Source of the DNA: Sulfurospirillaceae bacterium
GTDB taxonomy: Bacteria; Campylobacterota; Campylobacteria; Campylobacterales; Sulfurospirillaceae
NCBI GenBank assembly: GCA_028692875.1
Contig: JAQUWL010000010.1
Coordinates: forward strand, 1 to 64,000
DNA length: 64,000 bases
Direction of reading: 5' to 3'
A program made the translations under genes and the position numbers. This document shows positions 7,443-16,562 of the stretch, in pieces (the stretch's first letter is position 1; every line of letters begins with the position of its first letter). Below the pieces are notes generated by a model. That model worked only from the letters and a program-made list of their open reading frames with translations, was not told the origin of the DNA and did not search any database.

Positions 7443-8711
7443 TTAAATATAAATGAGTTCTACATACCATTCATCATACTCTGTTACAGATATATAGTAT
7501 CTTTGACTTCTAGCTAAAGGTATTAGCACCTCTTTATGCGGGTGGTCATATTTATTTTTCACAGCATGTGAAGCAATATATAAGGAAGATGACGGAATTT
7601 CGTTTATTAATTCATCATTCCAGCCATTCTTTGATCCATGATGCGAAAGTTGAACCACTTGAACAGTTTTCAGTAATGTGGCAAAACAGTTAAAAAATTC
7701 ATCTTTTCTTGTTCGTTTGTAATCTAATTTGATATCGCCAAGCAGTAAAGTACCTATCATATTTTGACAAGTATTCCCACAATGAGAGCGTAAGTAATAT
7801 ATACAGTTATGATTTAAACTATGTTTGTGGATAAAATAATCACAATGATTCCAACAACACTCATTTAGAAATATTGGATGACTATTGCAACTGCTAGTAA
7901 CTTGAAAATCAATGTTATATTTATCTTTTGGAAAAATTAATCCCTGATATACTGCCAATGATGTTTTGTTTAGATCATATTTTTCTATTTGTTCGTAAGC
8001 TTTTTCTAAATTTTTTCTTTGTTTTGGATCTTTCAAGATATTTAATGCGGATTGTGTATCTTTAATACTAAGGTTATTGATTGCAGTTTCAAACTTTTTT
8101 CGTTGTGTTGCATTGATTTGATAGTTGAAAAATTTGAAATACAAGTTTGCTATTCGGATATAACCTTTAGCTTGATAAAATAACACCTTTTGATTAAACG
8201 GGGTATCTTTATCTTCTTGAACTGCATCAGTTGCTGTAAGAAAATTTTGAATTTCAAATGAAACATCGGGACTAAAATCTTGAAAATGGATTTCTTCATT
8301 ATTCCCACCATTCCCATTAATCACAACTATATCTTCAATATTTTGTTCACTTAGCCAATTGTAAGGGTTATCTAAAAAATTGCTATACCACTGAGATGCA
8401 GTCCCATGATCAATTTGTAGTAATAATCTTTCATATTTGTTAAGATAAGGCAAAACGATTGTTTTTACGTGTGTCCCATTTAGAAGTTCTTTCAGCCCTG
8501 AAACATGGTCATAATGCAAATGAGAAAGAACGAGTAAATCAATTTTTTCCACTTCTTTTTTATACGCTATGACCTCTCGTTCTACAAAATCAATCTTCTC
8601 AGAACCGCAATCAAAAACTATATGGACGGTATTGGTGTCATTTGATAATGAACTGGAATAAAATAATCCCTGCCCAACTGCATAAAATTTTTGTTTAAAT
8701 GTGTAGTTCAT
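7443..8711 (-). CDS. MBL-fold metallo-hydrolase (ComEC/Rec2-type domain protein)
   Basis: A stand-alone metallo-beta-lactamase-fold protein of 422 residues. The metal motif HxHxDH is at residues 64-69 (HLHYDH), preceded by VFDCGSEK, with a second metal-ligand region HHGSKNGW near residue 355, the pairing typical of the ComEC C-terminal nuclease-like domain. A long central insert (about 140-330) separates them. No signal peptide or membrane segment is seen, so it is cytoplasmic. It lies 41 bases after the Fic gene on the same strand. Such free MBL proteins often sit in defence islands, but its role is unknown. Confidence 0.7.
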   Translation of the reverse strand: MNYTFKQKFYAVGQGLFYSSSLSNDTNTVHIVFDCGSEKIDFVEREVIAYKKEVEKIDLLVLSHLHYDHVSGLKELLNGTHVKTIVLPYLNKYERLLLQIDHGTASQWYSNFLDNPYNWLSEQNIEDIVVINGNGGNNEEIHFQDFSPDVSFEIQNFLTATDAVQEDKDTPFNQKVLFYQAKGYIRIANLYFKFFNYQINATQRKKFETAINNLSIKDTQSALNILKDPKQRKNLEKAYEQIEKYDLNKTSLAVYQGLIFPKDKYNIDFQVTSSCNSHPIFLNECCWNHCDYFIHKHSLNHNCIYYLRSHCGNTCQNMIGTLLLGDIKLDYKRTRKDEFFNCFATLLKTVQVVQLSHHGSKNGWNDELINEIPSSSLYIASHAVKNKYDHPHKEVLIPLARSQRYYISVTEYDEWYVELIYI

Positions 8712-8752
8712 CTGGTTTCCTAAATTTTTTAAAATTACATTTGGGTTTCATT

Positions 8753-9361
8753 TCATCTTTCTTTCAATCCATTCTCAATAATCTCTTCCATCTTTGAGTT
8801 ATCGGCGTATTGCACGCAAAGGATGGAAGCTTCGATGTAAGCGTTATTTTCGATAGCCTCGGAATAATCAATAAAATCGTAGCCGTTGTAGAGGCAAAGC
8901 ATATCGATAAAAAGGCGTAATGTTCGCCCGTTGAGTTCGTAAAAAGGGTGTAAGGCGATAAGTTCACTTTTGTAGTAAGTGAGTCGCTTGATGAAATCTT
9001 TTTTATTTTTACATGTAAGAAGATAAGCATCGTTTTCAAGTTCGGTAAAAATTCTTTTTGATTCACTTGAAAGGTACTTGGCAAGGCAAAATTGTGAGTC
9101 GCCTTTGCTCATATTAACCGTGCGGTAAAGTCCTGCGAAGTCATATAATGATTCAAACGTTTTTTTGTGCAAACTGATGAAATAGGTTTCGTTTAGGAGA
9201 GTTTTTTCTGTGATTTGAGAGGCGAAATGTTCATAGGCTTGAAGCAAGAGATTGTTTTCTATTTCGTGGATAAGCTCTGCTTCCTTAATGCCCAATTTAT
9301 TTTTAGGGACTTCACTTCCTTCAAGATAAATCGGGCTTTTATCAAGCCGATATTTTGACAT
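8753..9361 (-). CDS. Fic/DOC-family protein with a variant active site
   Basis: A Fic-fold protein of 202 residues. The upstream helix and flap region LYDFAGLYRTVNMSKGDSQFC (about 72-92) and the active-site loop HPFYELNGRTLR (138-149) are clear. The catalytic His138, Asn144 and Arg146 are present, but the conserved glycine before Asn is Leu143, so AMP transfer may be altered. The gene follows a 48-codon ORF that overlaps it by 20 bases and carries the class I Fic inhibitory motif, so this is a Fic toxin-antitoxin module of the VbhT/VbhA kind. The target protein cannot be told. Confidence 0.82.
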   Translation of the reverse strand: MSKYRLDKSPIYLEGSEVPKNKLGIKEAELIHEIENNLLLQAYEHFASQITEKTLLNETYFISLHKKTFESLYDFAGLYRTVNMSKGDSQFCLAKYLSSESKRIFTELENDAYLLTCKNKKDFIKRLTYYKSELIALHPFYELNGRTLRLFIDMLCLYNGYDFIDYSEAIENNAYIEASILCVQYADNSKMEEIIENGLKER

Positions 9362-9488
9362 GATACTTTGCCATAAGCGCTTTAGCTTTTTCTTGTAGAG
9401 GTTTTGGGGCGGGCTGGTAGCCTTCTATTTTTTGGGAAATTGCAACGACTTTTTTGATGCTCTCTTTTGAAATTTCACGCTTTTTCAT
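9342..9488 (-). CDS. VbhA-like antitoxin of the Fic protein
   Basis: A 48-residue protein, read from the ATG at 9488 to TGA at 9342. Its central helix contains S18-Q-K-I-E22-G23, which fits the class I Fic inhibition motif (S/T)xxxE(G/N), where the Glu blocks the ATP gamma-phosphate site. It is lysine-rich (MKKREISKESIKK), of the size of VbhA, and overlaps the fic gene start by 20 bases. This combination makes the assignment good despite its small size. Confidence 0.75.
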   Translation of the reverse strand: MKKREISKESIKKVVAISQKIEGYQPAPKPLQEKAKALMAKYHVKISA

Positions 9489-9546
9489 TCACTTACACCT
9501 GTGTTAAATTGCCTAATTGTAGCACATTTTCACCCCAAACAAAACC

Positions 9547-10305
9547 CTAATTCACCACCTCAAACCCCGCCAATGCCGCACCCACAGCGCCCATGAGTTG
9601 GGGGTGTTTGGGGATGACAATACTTCGCTCTAACTTGCGCTCTAGCATATGATGCAAAAAGGGATTGAGTGCGCCTCCGCCTGTGAAAACGATAGTTTCG
9701 CTCTCTTTGATGACAAATTTTCGAGCCATGGACGCTAAGCGTGAGGCGATGGATTCGTGGACACCGTAGCAAATATTGGCTAGGCTCTCTTTTTTGGCAA
9801 TAAGCGAGATAACCTCAGACTCCGCAAAGACGGCGCACATGCTCGATATTGTCAGCTCCTTATCGTGCGCAAAGCCTGCATTGGCGAAGGCTTCCATCTC
9901 TAGTCCCAGACGATTGGCGGCGATTTCTAAGAATTTTCCTGTTCCTGCGGCGCATTTGTCGTTCATACGAAAGTCGGTGAAACTCCCATCCTCTCCCATT
10001 TTGATGACCTTGCTATCTTGTCCGCCAAGGTCGATGACGGTGGCAACATCGGGTTCAAAAAAGTACGCACCCTTAGCGTGGGCTTTGATTTCTGAGATGA
10101 CGGGTGCGCCATGAGAGTCCTCTAACATATAACGCCCATAACCCGTGGCGACGAGCATTTTGACCTCTTTGTCCTCTAAGTATTCGCCCACGATTTTGTC
10201 TTGGTTGAAGATGGTCGGGATGACTGCGCTATGCACAATCTCCCGCTCTTTTCCGATACCGATGATTTTTGTATAGGTCGAGCCTATATCCACGCCCCAA
10301 AACAT
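9547..10305 (-). CDS. BcrAD/BadFG-type ATPase, activator of the adjacent double-cubane/dehydratase-like reductase
   Basis: A 252-residue ASKHA-fold ATPase of the 2-hydroxyacyl-CoA dehydratase activator family (HgdC, E. coli YjiL). The phosphate-binding DIGSTYTK (5-12), the DLGGQDSK second loop, the MNDKCAAGTGKF cluster-binding Cys, the second Cys in SSMCAVFAESE and the adenosine GGG loop are all present. In the family two subunits share one [4Fe-4S] cluster and use ATP to push an electron into the partner enzyme. The partner is the next gene upstream, whose stop codon shares a base with this start. Confidence 0.87.
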   Translation of the reverse strand: MFWGVDIGSTYTKIIGIGKEREIVHSAVIPTIFNQDKIVGEYLEDKEVKMLVATGYGRYMLEDSHGAPVISEIKAHAKGAYFFEPDVATVIDLGGQDSKVIKMGEDGSFTDFRMNDKCAAGTGKFLEIAANRLGLEMEAFANAGFAHDKELTISSMCAVFAESEVISLIAKKESLANICYGVHESIASRLASMARKFVIKESETIVFTGGGALNPFLHHMLERKLERSIVIPKHPQLMGAVGAALAGFEVVN

Positions 10306-11624
10306 TATTTATTCGCAAACGCTTGCGCTTTTTTCTTAAAGCTAATGCTCTCTAAAAAGGCTTCCACACGGGTTTTAATCTGTCCTGCATCTTCTGGCGA
10401 GTAGTCAGACTCGATGACTAAACACGGAATTCCCTCTTTTGCCATCGCCTCGGTAACAAGGTGGGATTCAACATTATACGTGTGGCAAAAAGAGAGCGTG
10501 TAGTAGATGACACCATCGGCTTGACGCTCTTTGTACATCTGTACGATTTTATCAATACGTCCTGTGTTAGGTGTAAAACACGCACAATCAATCTTCGAGT
10601 AACGCTCCATCAAACGAGCATAAAGTTCGTCATCATTTTGCACACCCTCAATGTCCACATTGTCTTTAAAGTAACGATGTCCGATACAGCTCTCTTCATT
10701 GATGACACAGCCTCCTGTATTTTCCACTGCGGTGTGAAGTTTCCAGTTTGGTGGCGCAAATGGCGTACCTAAAACCATCAAACGAGGCGTATCTTTTGGG
10801 AAAACACTTACACCCTCTTTGACACGCTCTTCTAACTCATCGCAGAGTTCATTGATTTTTGCAGTGTAACGTTCGATGTCGTCCATAAAACCCACTTGTG
10901 TAATCCACAAACAATCTTTCCCGCTAATCGGCATAATATCGGGATTTGAGCTACGAAGTTTGTCTAATCTTTGAAGGGCGGAGCGTTTGGCATTGACTTT
11001 GCGCACACCCTCTTTCATCGCCTCAAGGCTTAAAGGTTTCTCAATCACCCCTTCAATATGCTCTTTAAACTCTTCTATCTCCTCTTGCCACATTTTAAGG
11101 TCTTTCTCACGCTTCATATGTGGAATGTTCATCACATGCACGGGGTGGTGTTTGGCAAGGATTTCCCACGCTTTTTTCTTCGCTTCACAGGTCGTCTCAC
11201 CGTAGATAAAATCACTAGATTGGGTATACGCACAGGTGCGTTGAAGTTTAAAACCGTGTGCGGATTTGATAAGTGGGCAGATGTTACGAGGAAGCTCGGT
11301 CTCAGCGTCCGCAATGGTAGCGTTTGAACCACCGCATAAGCCATAACACGCCCCACCAGCACCCACGACAATTTCTTCTGGTACAAAGATACAAAACGTT
11401 CCAACAGCGGGTTTTTTCTCCGCACGAAGTTGATTGATTTCAGCGATTCTCTGCCCTTGAATCTCACTCATAAACCAGTCAAAATATTCCATCGCACGAG
11501 GTCGATTTGGTTGCCCTAAAAACTGCGCCTTATAGGCTTCTAAGCCCATGCCCATCATCTTTGCGTGACGCTCTACGTCCACACCAATACTTGAAAGTAA
11601 ATCTTTATGTGCTTCTACGCCCAT
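10305..11624 (-). CDS. Double-cubane-cluster anaerobic reductase (YjiM / HgdB-like)
   Basis: This 439-residue protein belongs to the 2-hydroxyacyl-CoA dehydratase D-component family. Conserved Cys residues occur around GGACYGLCGGSN, NICPLIKS, QRTCAYTQ, GCVINEESCIGHRYF, DCACFTPNTGR and TLSFCHTYN, enough for a double-cubane [8Fe-9S] centre as in the YjiM/DCCP group. Members receive low-potential electrons from the ATPase encoded next door. The physiological substrate of this subgroup is not established. The start ATG at 11624 has a GGAAA upstream. Confidence 0.82.
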   Translation of the reverse strand: MGVEAHKDLLSSIGVDVERHAKMMGMGLEAYKAQFLGQPNRPRAMEYFDWFMSEIQGQRIAEINQLRAEKKPAVGTFCIFVPEEIVVGAGGACYGLCGGSNATIADAETELPRNICPLIKSAHGFKLQRTCAYTQSSDFIYGETTCEAKKKAWEILAKHHPVHVMNIPHMKREKDLKMWQEEIEEFKEHIEGVIEKPLSLEAMKEGVRKVNAKRSALQRLDKLRSSNPDIMPISGKDCLWITQVGFMDDIERYTAKINELCDELEERVKEGVSVFPKDTPRLMVLGTPFAPPNWKLHTAVENTGGCVINEESCIGHRYFKDNVDIEGVQNDDELYARLMERYSKIDCACFTPNTGRIDKIVQMYKERQADGVIYYTLSFCHTYNVESHLVTEAMAKEGIPCLVIESDYSPEDAGQIKTRVEAFLESISFKKKAQAFANK

Positions 11625-11869
11625 TGTTTTCCTTTGTGAAAAATATGTGCTGTGTGAGGTTTACATGTAAAGAAGTTAAGTAGAAAAGAAGAGTGCTACT
11701 TCATGTATGTCTAAGCCTTAGACCAACAGCATTTCAAACATTATAAAGGAGAAAAGATTAAAAATAGGTAAAAAGTTTTTACCAAATTAGGAGCAAATTT
11801 ATCCGCTTACGTTTGCCCTAACACGTCTTATGTTACAATCTCGCATTATTTTTACATGTAGGATATTTT
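11625..11869. other. Intergenic region between the reductase and uppP, the longest gene-free stretch
   Basis: This 245-base divergent spacer holds two TACATGTA palindromes (11662 and 11853) and a likely promoter for uppP (TTTGCC at 11812, TACAAT at 11834, 16-base spacer). I see no ORF, RNA gene or repeat in the rest. Confidence 0.6.
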
Positions 11870-12634
11870 GTGGATATTTTTCAGTCCATCATAATGGGAA
11901 TTGTAGAAGGTTTTACGGAGTTTTTGCCCATTTCTTCTACGGGGCATATGATTATTGTAGGCGATTGGTTAGGGTTAGAGCAAAATCATTTTGTCAAAGC
12001 CTATGAGATTATCATCCAATTTGCGGCGATTTTAGCCGTCGTTTTAAACTACAAAGAGAAGTTTTCTCCTAAAAAAATTAATCTTTGGATGAAACTTGCC
12101 GTAGCGTTTGTGCCACTAGGTGCGGTGGGATTTTTATTTGCCAAGCAAATTAAAGCGCTCTTTAGCATTGAAATTGTCGCACTCATGTTTATCATTGGGG
12201 GTGTCATCTTTTTAGCGGTTGAAAAGTTTTATAAGCCCAAAGAGCACTTTGTTGATGATGTAGAAAAAGTGAGTTATAAACAAGCACTTTGGATAGGTAT
12301 AGCACAAGTTTTTGCTTTGATACCTGGAACAAGCAGGGCAGGTGCGTCTATCATCGGTGCGATGTTAGTGGGACTCACACGCAAAGCGAGTGCAGAGTTT
12401 TCATTTTTGTTGGCATTTCCAGTGATGTGTGCGACAACAGGTTATGACATCGTGAAGCACCATAGCGAATTTAGCGATTCAAATTGGCTTGTTTTGGGTG
12501 TTGGTTTTGTCGTTTCGTTTGCGGTGGCGTATCTTACTATCAAACTTTTTTTGAAGTTTTTGGAAAACTTTACTTTTGTAGCATTTGGAGTGTATCGTAT
12601 TTTATTTGGTGCACTGCTTTTGTGGGTTTATTAG
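11870..12634 (+). CDS. uppP: Undecaprenyl-diphosphatase UppP (BacA)
   Basis: An integral membrane pyrophosphatase that recycles C55-PP to C55-P for peptidoglycan and other envelope glycans. The 254-residue product shows the family signatures [19 protein letters not shown] (9-27) and [11 protein letters not shown] (about 153-163), and about eight membrane segments, which is normal length. The start is a GTG; its AGGA ribosome site overlaps the right end of a TACATGTA palindrome at 11853. Confidence 0.93.
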   Translation: MDIFQSIIMGIVEGFTEFLPISSTGHMIIVGDWLGLEQNHFVKAYEIIIQFAAILAVVLNYKEKFSPKKINLWMKLAVAFVPLGAVGFLFAKQIKALFSIEIVALMFIIGGVIFLAVEKFYKPKEHFVDDVEKVSYKQALWIGIAQVFALIPGTSRAGASIIGAMLVGLTRKASAEFSFLLAFPVMCATTGYDIVKHHSEFSDSNWLVLGVGFVVSFAVAYLTIKLFLKFLENFTFVAFGVYRILFGALLLWVY

Positions 12635-12643
12635 GTAGGATTG

Positions 12644-13189
12644 ATGGTAAAAAAAACAGCATATGGCATTTTGATTTTGTCTATCGTGGCTCTTTTGGGG
12701 CATGCTATATACAAAGAAGTTACAAAAGAGAAATGCAGATCTTTTAGAATCCCATGTCATAAAGAGGTAGTTGTTTTTGAGAGAATTTACGACAAGAGTG
12801 CTATGAAATCTTTGGAAAAAGCTCTTTTTAAAAAGAGTATTCATCTTGCTCTGACTACCCAAAAAGCACAATACAGCCCCAGCAAGCTTTATGATTATAT
12901 TGATTTAAAAGAGATAAAAGATGGTATTTATACACTTTTTGGAGATGAAAATCCTAAAAGTGAGCTTATGCTAAGTGTGCTCATCTACGAAAATGACCCA
13001 CTAGACCCTGGTAAAAAAACGCAAGAAGCAAAAAAATACGCAGGGTATTTGGTTTTTGGATTTCATCTCAATAAAGAGTTGATTTACAAAGTTCAAGTTG
13101 ATTTTATGGATAAAGAGGGAAAGGATATCCATAAAAGAGTGGAGTGTGCTTATGAGTCCTTGTTGAGTATTTTTGAAAAAGCGGATTAA
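12644..13189 (+). CDS. Hypothetical membrane-anchored protein
   Basis: I do not recognise this 181-residue protein. It has one N-terminal hydrophobic segment (about residues 4-20, no lipobox) and a mixed alpha/beta charged domain outside, with three cysteines. I chose the ATG at 12644, spaced 6 bases after AGGTAGGA, over the TTG three bases earlier. It follows uppP by 9 bases, so it is probably cotranscribed, and its 3' end overlaps the convergent CDF gene by 4 bases. Confidence 0.6.
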   Translation: MVKKTAYGILILSIVALLGHAIYKEVTKEKCRSFRIPCHKEVVVFERIYDKSAMKSLEKALFKKSIHLALTTQKAQYSPSKLYDYIDLKEIKDGIYTLFGDENPKSELMLSVLIYENDPLDPGKKTQEAKKYAGYLVFGFHLNKELIYKVQVDFMDKEGKDIHKRVECAYESLLSIFEKAD

Positions 13190-14106
13190 ATATCACAACA
13201 GCCTTTATTGTAAATCAACTCTTTTTGGTCATTTTTATCAAACTCTGCTTGAAGCGTAATATGCGAGATGCCAAAATGCTCTTCAAGCTCCTCCCTTATC
13301 GCCTCGATGGTATTTGTTACTTTAGAAAGTGGCAAATCCTCTTTAAAATCAATATGAGCCTCTAGGTGAATCTCTTTGTCGTTGAGTTGCCAGATGTGGA
13401 TATGGTGGAGATTTTCAACCTCTGAAAAATCCAAAACACACGCTTGTATATCCTTTACATGTAGGTGTTTTGGGGTAAATTGCATCAAGATAGCCATTGT
13501 CTCCTTGATAAGTGAAAATGATGTTTTTATAAGATACAAAGCGATGGCGATAGAGATGCTAGGGTCTATCCAAAATGCCCCAAAATACTTCATTCCAAGA
13601 CCACCGATCAGAACCGCAACCGAGGTTAAAGTGTCGCTTAAAAGATGCAGATACGCAGCTTTCATGTTTAGGTTGTCTTTTGCATCTTCTTTGATAAGCA
13701 ATACGCTGATAAAGTTAAAGACGATACCCAAAAGTGCTAGAGCGATGACGATGTCGGAGTTGATGGTTTGTGGGTTAAAAAACTTTGAGATACTCTCAAT
13801 GATGAGATAAACGCCAACACCTGCGAGTACAGAAGCATTGAACAGTGCTGCTACTATTTCAGCTCGTTTGTAGCCAAAGGTTTTACTCTCACTGCTGGCG
13901 CGAGAGGAGATTTTATTTGCCCACCAAGCGATAAGCAAAGCCATAACATCGGAAAAATTATGCAACGCATCACTCAAAAGTGCCAAAGAGCCAGAGACTA
14001 TACCGCCGATAATTTGCGCCACTGTTATAACGCTGTTGAGCGCAATGGTTATGAAAAGTCGTTTGCCTTTAACTTCTTGATGATGGTGTGTGTGGTTGTG
14101 CAACAT
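13186..14106 (-). CDS. CDF-family zinc/cobalt/cadmium exporter (CzcD/ZitB-like)
   Basis: A cation diffusion facilitator of 306 residues with a histidine-rich N-terminus (HNHTHHHQ), six membrane segments, the metal-site pairs in SDALHNFSD (segment II) and HLLSD (segment V), and a C-terminal cytoplasmic metallochaperone-like domain containing HHIHIWQL. These residues are typical of Zn2+/H+ antiporters. It stands alone, divergent from the helicase gene. Confidence 0.9.
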   Translation of the reverse strand: MLHNHTHHHQEVKGKRLFITIALNSVITVAQIIGGIVSGSLALLSDALHNFSDVMALLIAWWANKISSRASSESKTFGYKRAEIVAALFNASVLAGVGVYLIIESISKFFNPQTINSDIVIALALLGIVFNFISVLLIKEDAKDNLNMKAAYLHLLSDTLTSVAVLIGGLGMKYFGAFWIDPSISIAIALYLIKTSFSLIKETMAILMQFTPKHLHVKDIQACVLDFSEVENLHHIHIWQLNDKEIHLEAHIDFKEDLPLSKVTNTIEAIREELEEHFGISHITLQAEFDKNDQKELIYNKGCCDI

Positions 14107-14258
14107 CGGTGTAACTTCTCCTTGATGGCTCTACATGTAAGCTTTGCCAAAAGTGTATCAGAAAATCAATACAGATATATTTACACAAGAAGACGTCATA
14201 ACAAAATGTTTCGGCTATTTTAGATACAATAAAAACAATCAACCACCCAAGGAAAACA

Positions 14259-15581
14259 ATGTCTTTTAAAAAACTAGGCTTAACGCCAGTGCTACTTGAG
14301 ACTATCCAAAAGATAGGCTACACCGAACCAACATCTGTGCAAACCCAAGCGATACCCGCAGTTCTGGAGGGTAAAGATGTTATGGCAACGGCACAAACAG
14401 GAACGGGTAAAACCGCTGCTTATGCACTACCTATCTTGCAGTTGCTCGGTAAAAAAGAGATAAAAGAGGGCGTTAAACGACCTATTCGTGCATTGATTTT
14501 GGTGCCAACTAGAGAGCTGGCATCGCAAGTGGGAAAAAGCATCGAAGCTTATGGACAAGATATCTCTTTGAAGATTTGTACGGTTTATGGCGGTGTAAAA
14601 TTTACTCCGCAAGTCAAAAAACTAGAGAGCGGTGTAGATATCTTGATAGCCACTCCAGGGCGTTTGTTGGAGCATATCAAACAAGAGAATGTCAATCTTT
14701 CAAAAGTTGAGATGGTTGTATTTGATGAGGCAGATAGGATTTTGGATATGGGATTTTGGGATGAGGTGGAAAATCTTCTATCGCTTGTGCCAAAGAAACG
14801 CCAAACACTACTTTTTTCCGTGGGACTTACCAAGTCAGTGAAGCGTCTTAGCGAGATATCCTTAAGCAAGCCGAAAAAGATAAACATCAACAACCAAGGC
14901 GATTTTGCTCAAAAAGTGACGCAGATGATTTATGTTTTAGACAAAAATCGCAAGTGCGAGTTGTTGTCCTTTATGATAGGTTCGCAAAATTGGCATCAGG
15001 TGTTAGTATTTACGAAAACAAAACAGAGTGCCGATGAGGTAGGGGAGTATCTTGAGCAAAGCGGACTGAAAACGCTGGTTTTGCATGGCGACAAGGCTCA
15101 TTCGCAACGCACAAAGGCATTGAAACACTTTAAAGATGGCTCTATTCGTGTGCTTGTGGCTACTGATATCGCTTCAAGAGGATTGGATATCGAAGAGTTG
15201 CCACATGTTATCAACTACGAACTACCGGGAGATGCCGAGGATTATGTGCATCGTGTTGGAAGAACCGGCAGAGCTGGCAATACAGGCACAGCCATCTCGC
15301 TTGTGTGCAAAGAAGAAAAAAGTGTTTTAAAAGATATCGAGAAGATACTAGGGTATGCGTTAAAAGTGGAGTTTTATGAGGGTTTTGAGACAAAAGAGTG
15401 GATACAAAAAGAGGCAAAAAAACATACTATAAAAGCAAAAATAGAGCGTAGCAAAGAGAAAAAAGCAAAAAAACCAGCAAATCTTAAAAGTGTTCAAAAA
15501 CGCAAAGAGTATCAAGAGCGCAAAGACCAAAAAGAGAAATTTATGAAAAATGTGCAGAAAGAAAAAAGAGGTAAAAAATGA
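14259..15581 (+). CDS. DEAD-box RNA helicase (RhlE-like)
   Basis: A 440-residue ATP-dependent RNA helicase. The Q motif (F3..GYTEPTSVQTQAIP), motif I AQTGTGKTAAY, PTRELA, TPGRLLEH, motif II DEAD, a motif III that reads FSVG instead of the usual SAT, and in domain 2 LVATDIASRGLDIE and HRVGRTGRAG are all readable. A lysine-rich tail (from about 385) should bind RNA. The SVG variant at motif III is unusual, since the SAT sequence couples ATP hydrolysis to unwinding. A GATACAATA -10 box lies near 14222. Its stop overlaps the next gene by 4 bases. Confidence 0.92.
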   Translation: MSFKKLGLTPVLLETIQKIGYTEPTSVQTQAIPAVLEGKDVMATAQTGTGKTAAYALPILQLLGKKEIKEGVKRPIRALILVPTRELASQVGKSIEAYGQDISLKICTVYGGVKFTPQVKKLESGVDILIATPGRLLEHIKQENVNLSKVEMVVFDEADRILDMGFWDEVENLLSLVPKKRQTLLFSVGLTKSVKRLSEISLSKPKKININNQGDFAQKVTQMIYVLDKNRKCELLSFMIGSQNWHQVLVFTKTKQSADEVGEYLEQSGLKTLVLHGDKAHSQRTKALKHFKDGSIRVLVATDIASRGLDIEELPHVINYELPGDAEDYVHRVGRTGRAGNTGTAISLVCKEEKSVLKDIEKILGYALKVEFYEGFETKEWIQKEAKKHTIKAKIERSKEKKAKKPANLKSVQKRKEYQERKDQKEKFMKNVQKEKRGKK

Positions 15582-16057
15582 GTGTTGAACTGGAAAAACT
15601 GAGCTATTTTAAAAATTTTATTGAAAATGAAAAAAATGAACTCGGATACAATATTTACGTAATGGTATTGGTGGTTGAGGCATACTACGAGTTTATCTCA
15701 GAAGTGCTTATTCCCAGCTCTTCACGCAGTATGACACAGTTTAAATTGCTTGAAGAGTTGAGAGCATTGAAGCTAGTAAATGAACAAGAGTTTACCATTA
15801 TGAATGAGACAAGAAAGCTAAAAAATGAGCTTACTCATCGGCTGGATTATATGGTGGACGTGACATATTTGCATGACTTTAACAACAACTGCAAACTTGC
15901 AAATAAAAAGATTCCAGAAGACAAATACGACCAAAAGGCAATCGACGAATCCTTAAGAGATGCACTTCTTAAAAGCTATAAGATTGTGGATGAGAAGTTA
16001 TATAAAAGAGTTGAAGAGGAGATACAAAGCAACGAAGCACAAAAGGCTTACATGTGA
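15578..16057 (+). CDS. Hypothetical all-helical protein
   Basis: This 159-residue product has no family I can name. It is mostly amphipathic helix, acidic, without membrane segments; residues 45-95 (LKLVNEQEFTIMNETRKLKNELTHR) look like an interaction helix bundle similar in style to MNT/HEPN-like partners, but no catalytic motif is visible. It overlaps the helicase by 4 bases and the following thioesterase by 4 bases. Confidence 0.6.
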   Translation: MSVELEKLSYFKNFIENEKNELGYNIYVMVLVVEAYYEFISEVLIPSSSRSMTQFKLLEELRALKLVNEQEFTIMNETRKLKNELTHRLDYMVDVTYLHDFNNNCKLANKKIPEDKYDQKAIDESLRDALLKSYKIVDEKLYKRVEEEIQSNEAQKAYM

Positions 16058-16560
16058 CATTTAAAATATCAGGCAAACAACACATCTCAAAAAACTGTCT
16101 TGTGTGTGGCATAGACAACCCTTTTGGACTCAAAACTAAGTTTTACGAAACCAAAAACAAAGAGGTTATCGCTATTTTTACGCCTCATGACTTTCTTCAA
16201 AGTTATCCAAATATCCTACATGGAGGCATTTCGGCGACTATTTTGGATGAGACTATCGGTCGGGCTATCATGGCACACTACGGACAAAACACTTTTGGTG
16301 TAACGGTCGAGCTAAATCTTAAATATAAAAAACCTGTTCCGCTGAATTGTGAGTTAAAAGTTATCGGTCGAGTTACAAACGACAAAGGGCGACTCTATGA
16401 AGGCACTGGCGAGCTTATACTTCCAAATGGCGAAGTGGCGGTCACAGCTGAGGGTCGATATATGAAGCGGGATTTGAGTCAGATTGTGGAGAGCGACTTT
16501 TTAGGCGAAGAGTGGTTTGAAAGCGATGCTAAAGATAGAGATGAGATTAGCTTAAAGTAG
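16054..16560 (+). CDS. PaaI-type hotdog thioesterase
   Basis: A 168-residue hotdog-fold protein. The segment PNILHGGISATILDETIGRA (about 50-69) carries the HGG and the catalytic-type acid of PaaI/YdiI acyl-CoA thioesterases. The N-terminal CLVCGIDNPFGL with two cysteines is characteristic of one PaaI subgroup. The start is a GTG overlapping the previous gene. The acyl substrate is unknown. Confidence 0.8.
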   Translation: MTFKISGKQHISKNCLVCGIDNPFGLKTKFYETKNKEVIAIFTPHDFLQSYPNILHGGISATILDETIGRAIMAHYGQNTFGVTVELNLKYKKPVPLNCELKVIGRVTNDKGRLYEGTGELILPNGEVAVTAEGRYMKRDLSQIVESDFLGEEWFESDAKDRDEISLK

Positions 16561-16562
16561 CT

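Noticed and set aside
7443-8711. MBL-fold gene as a beta-lactamase resistance gene
   Set aside because: The motifs and HHGSKNG ending match ComEC-type MBL proteins; no signal peptide is present.
13376-13810. 144-codon ORF antisense to the CDF exporter
   Set aside because: The opposite strand encodes a full CDF protein with metal motifs; this one has no family features.
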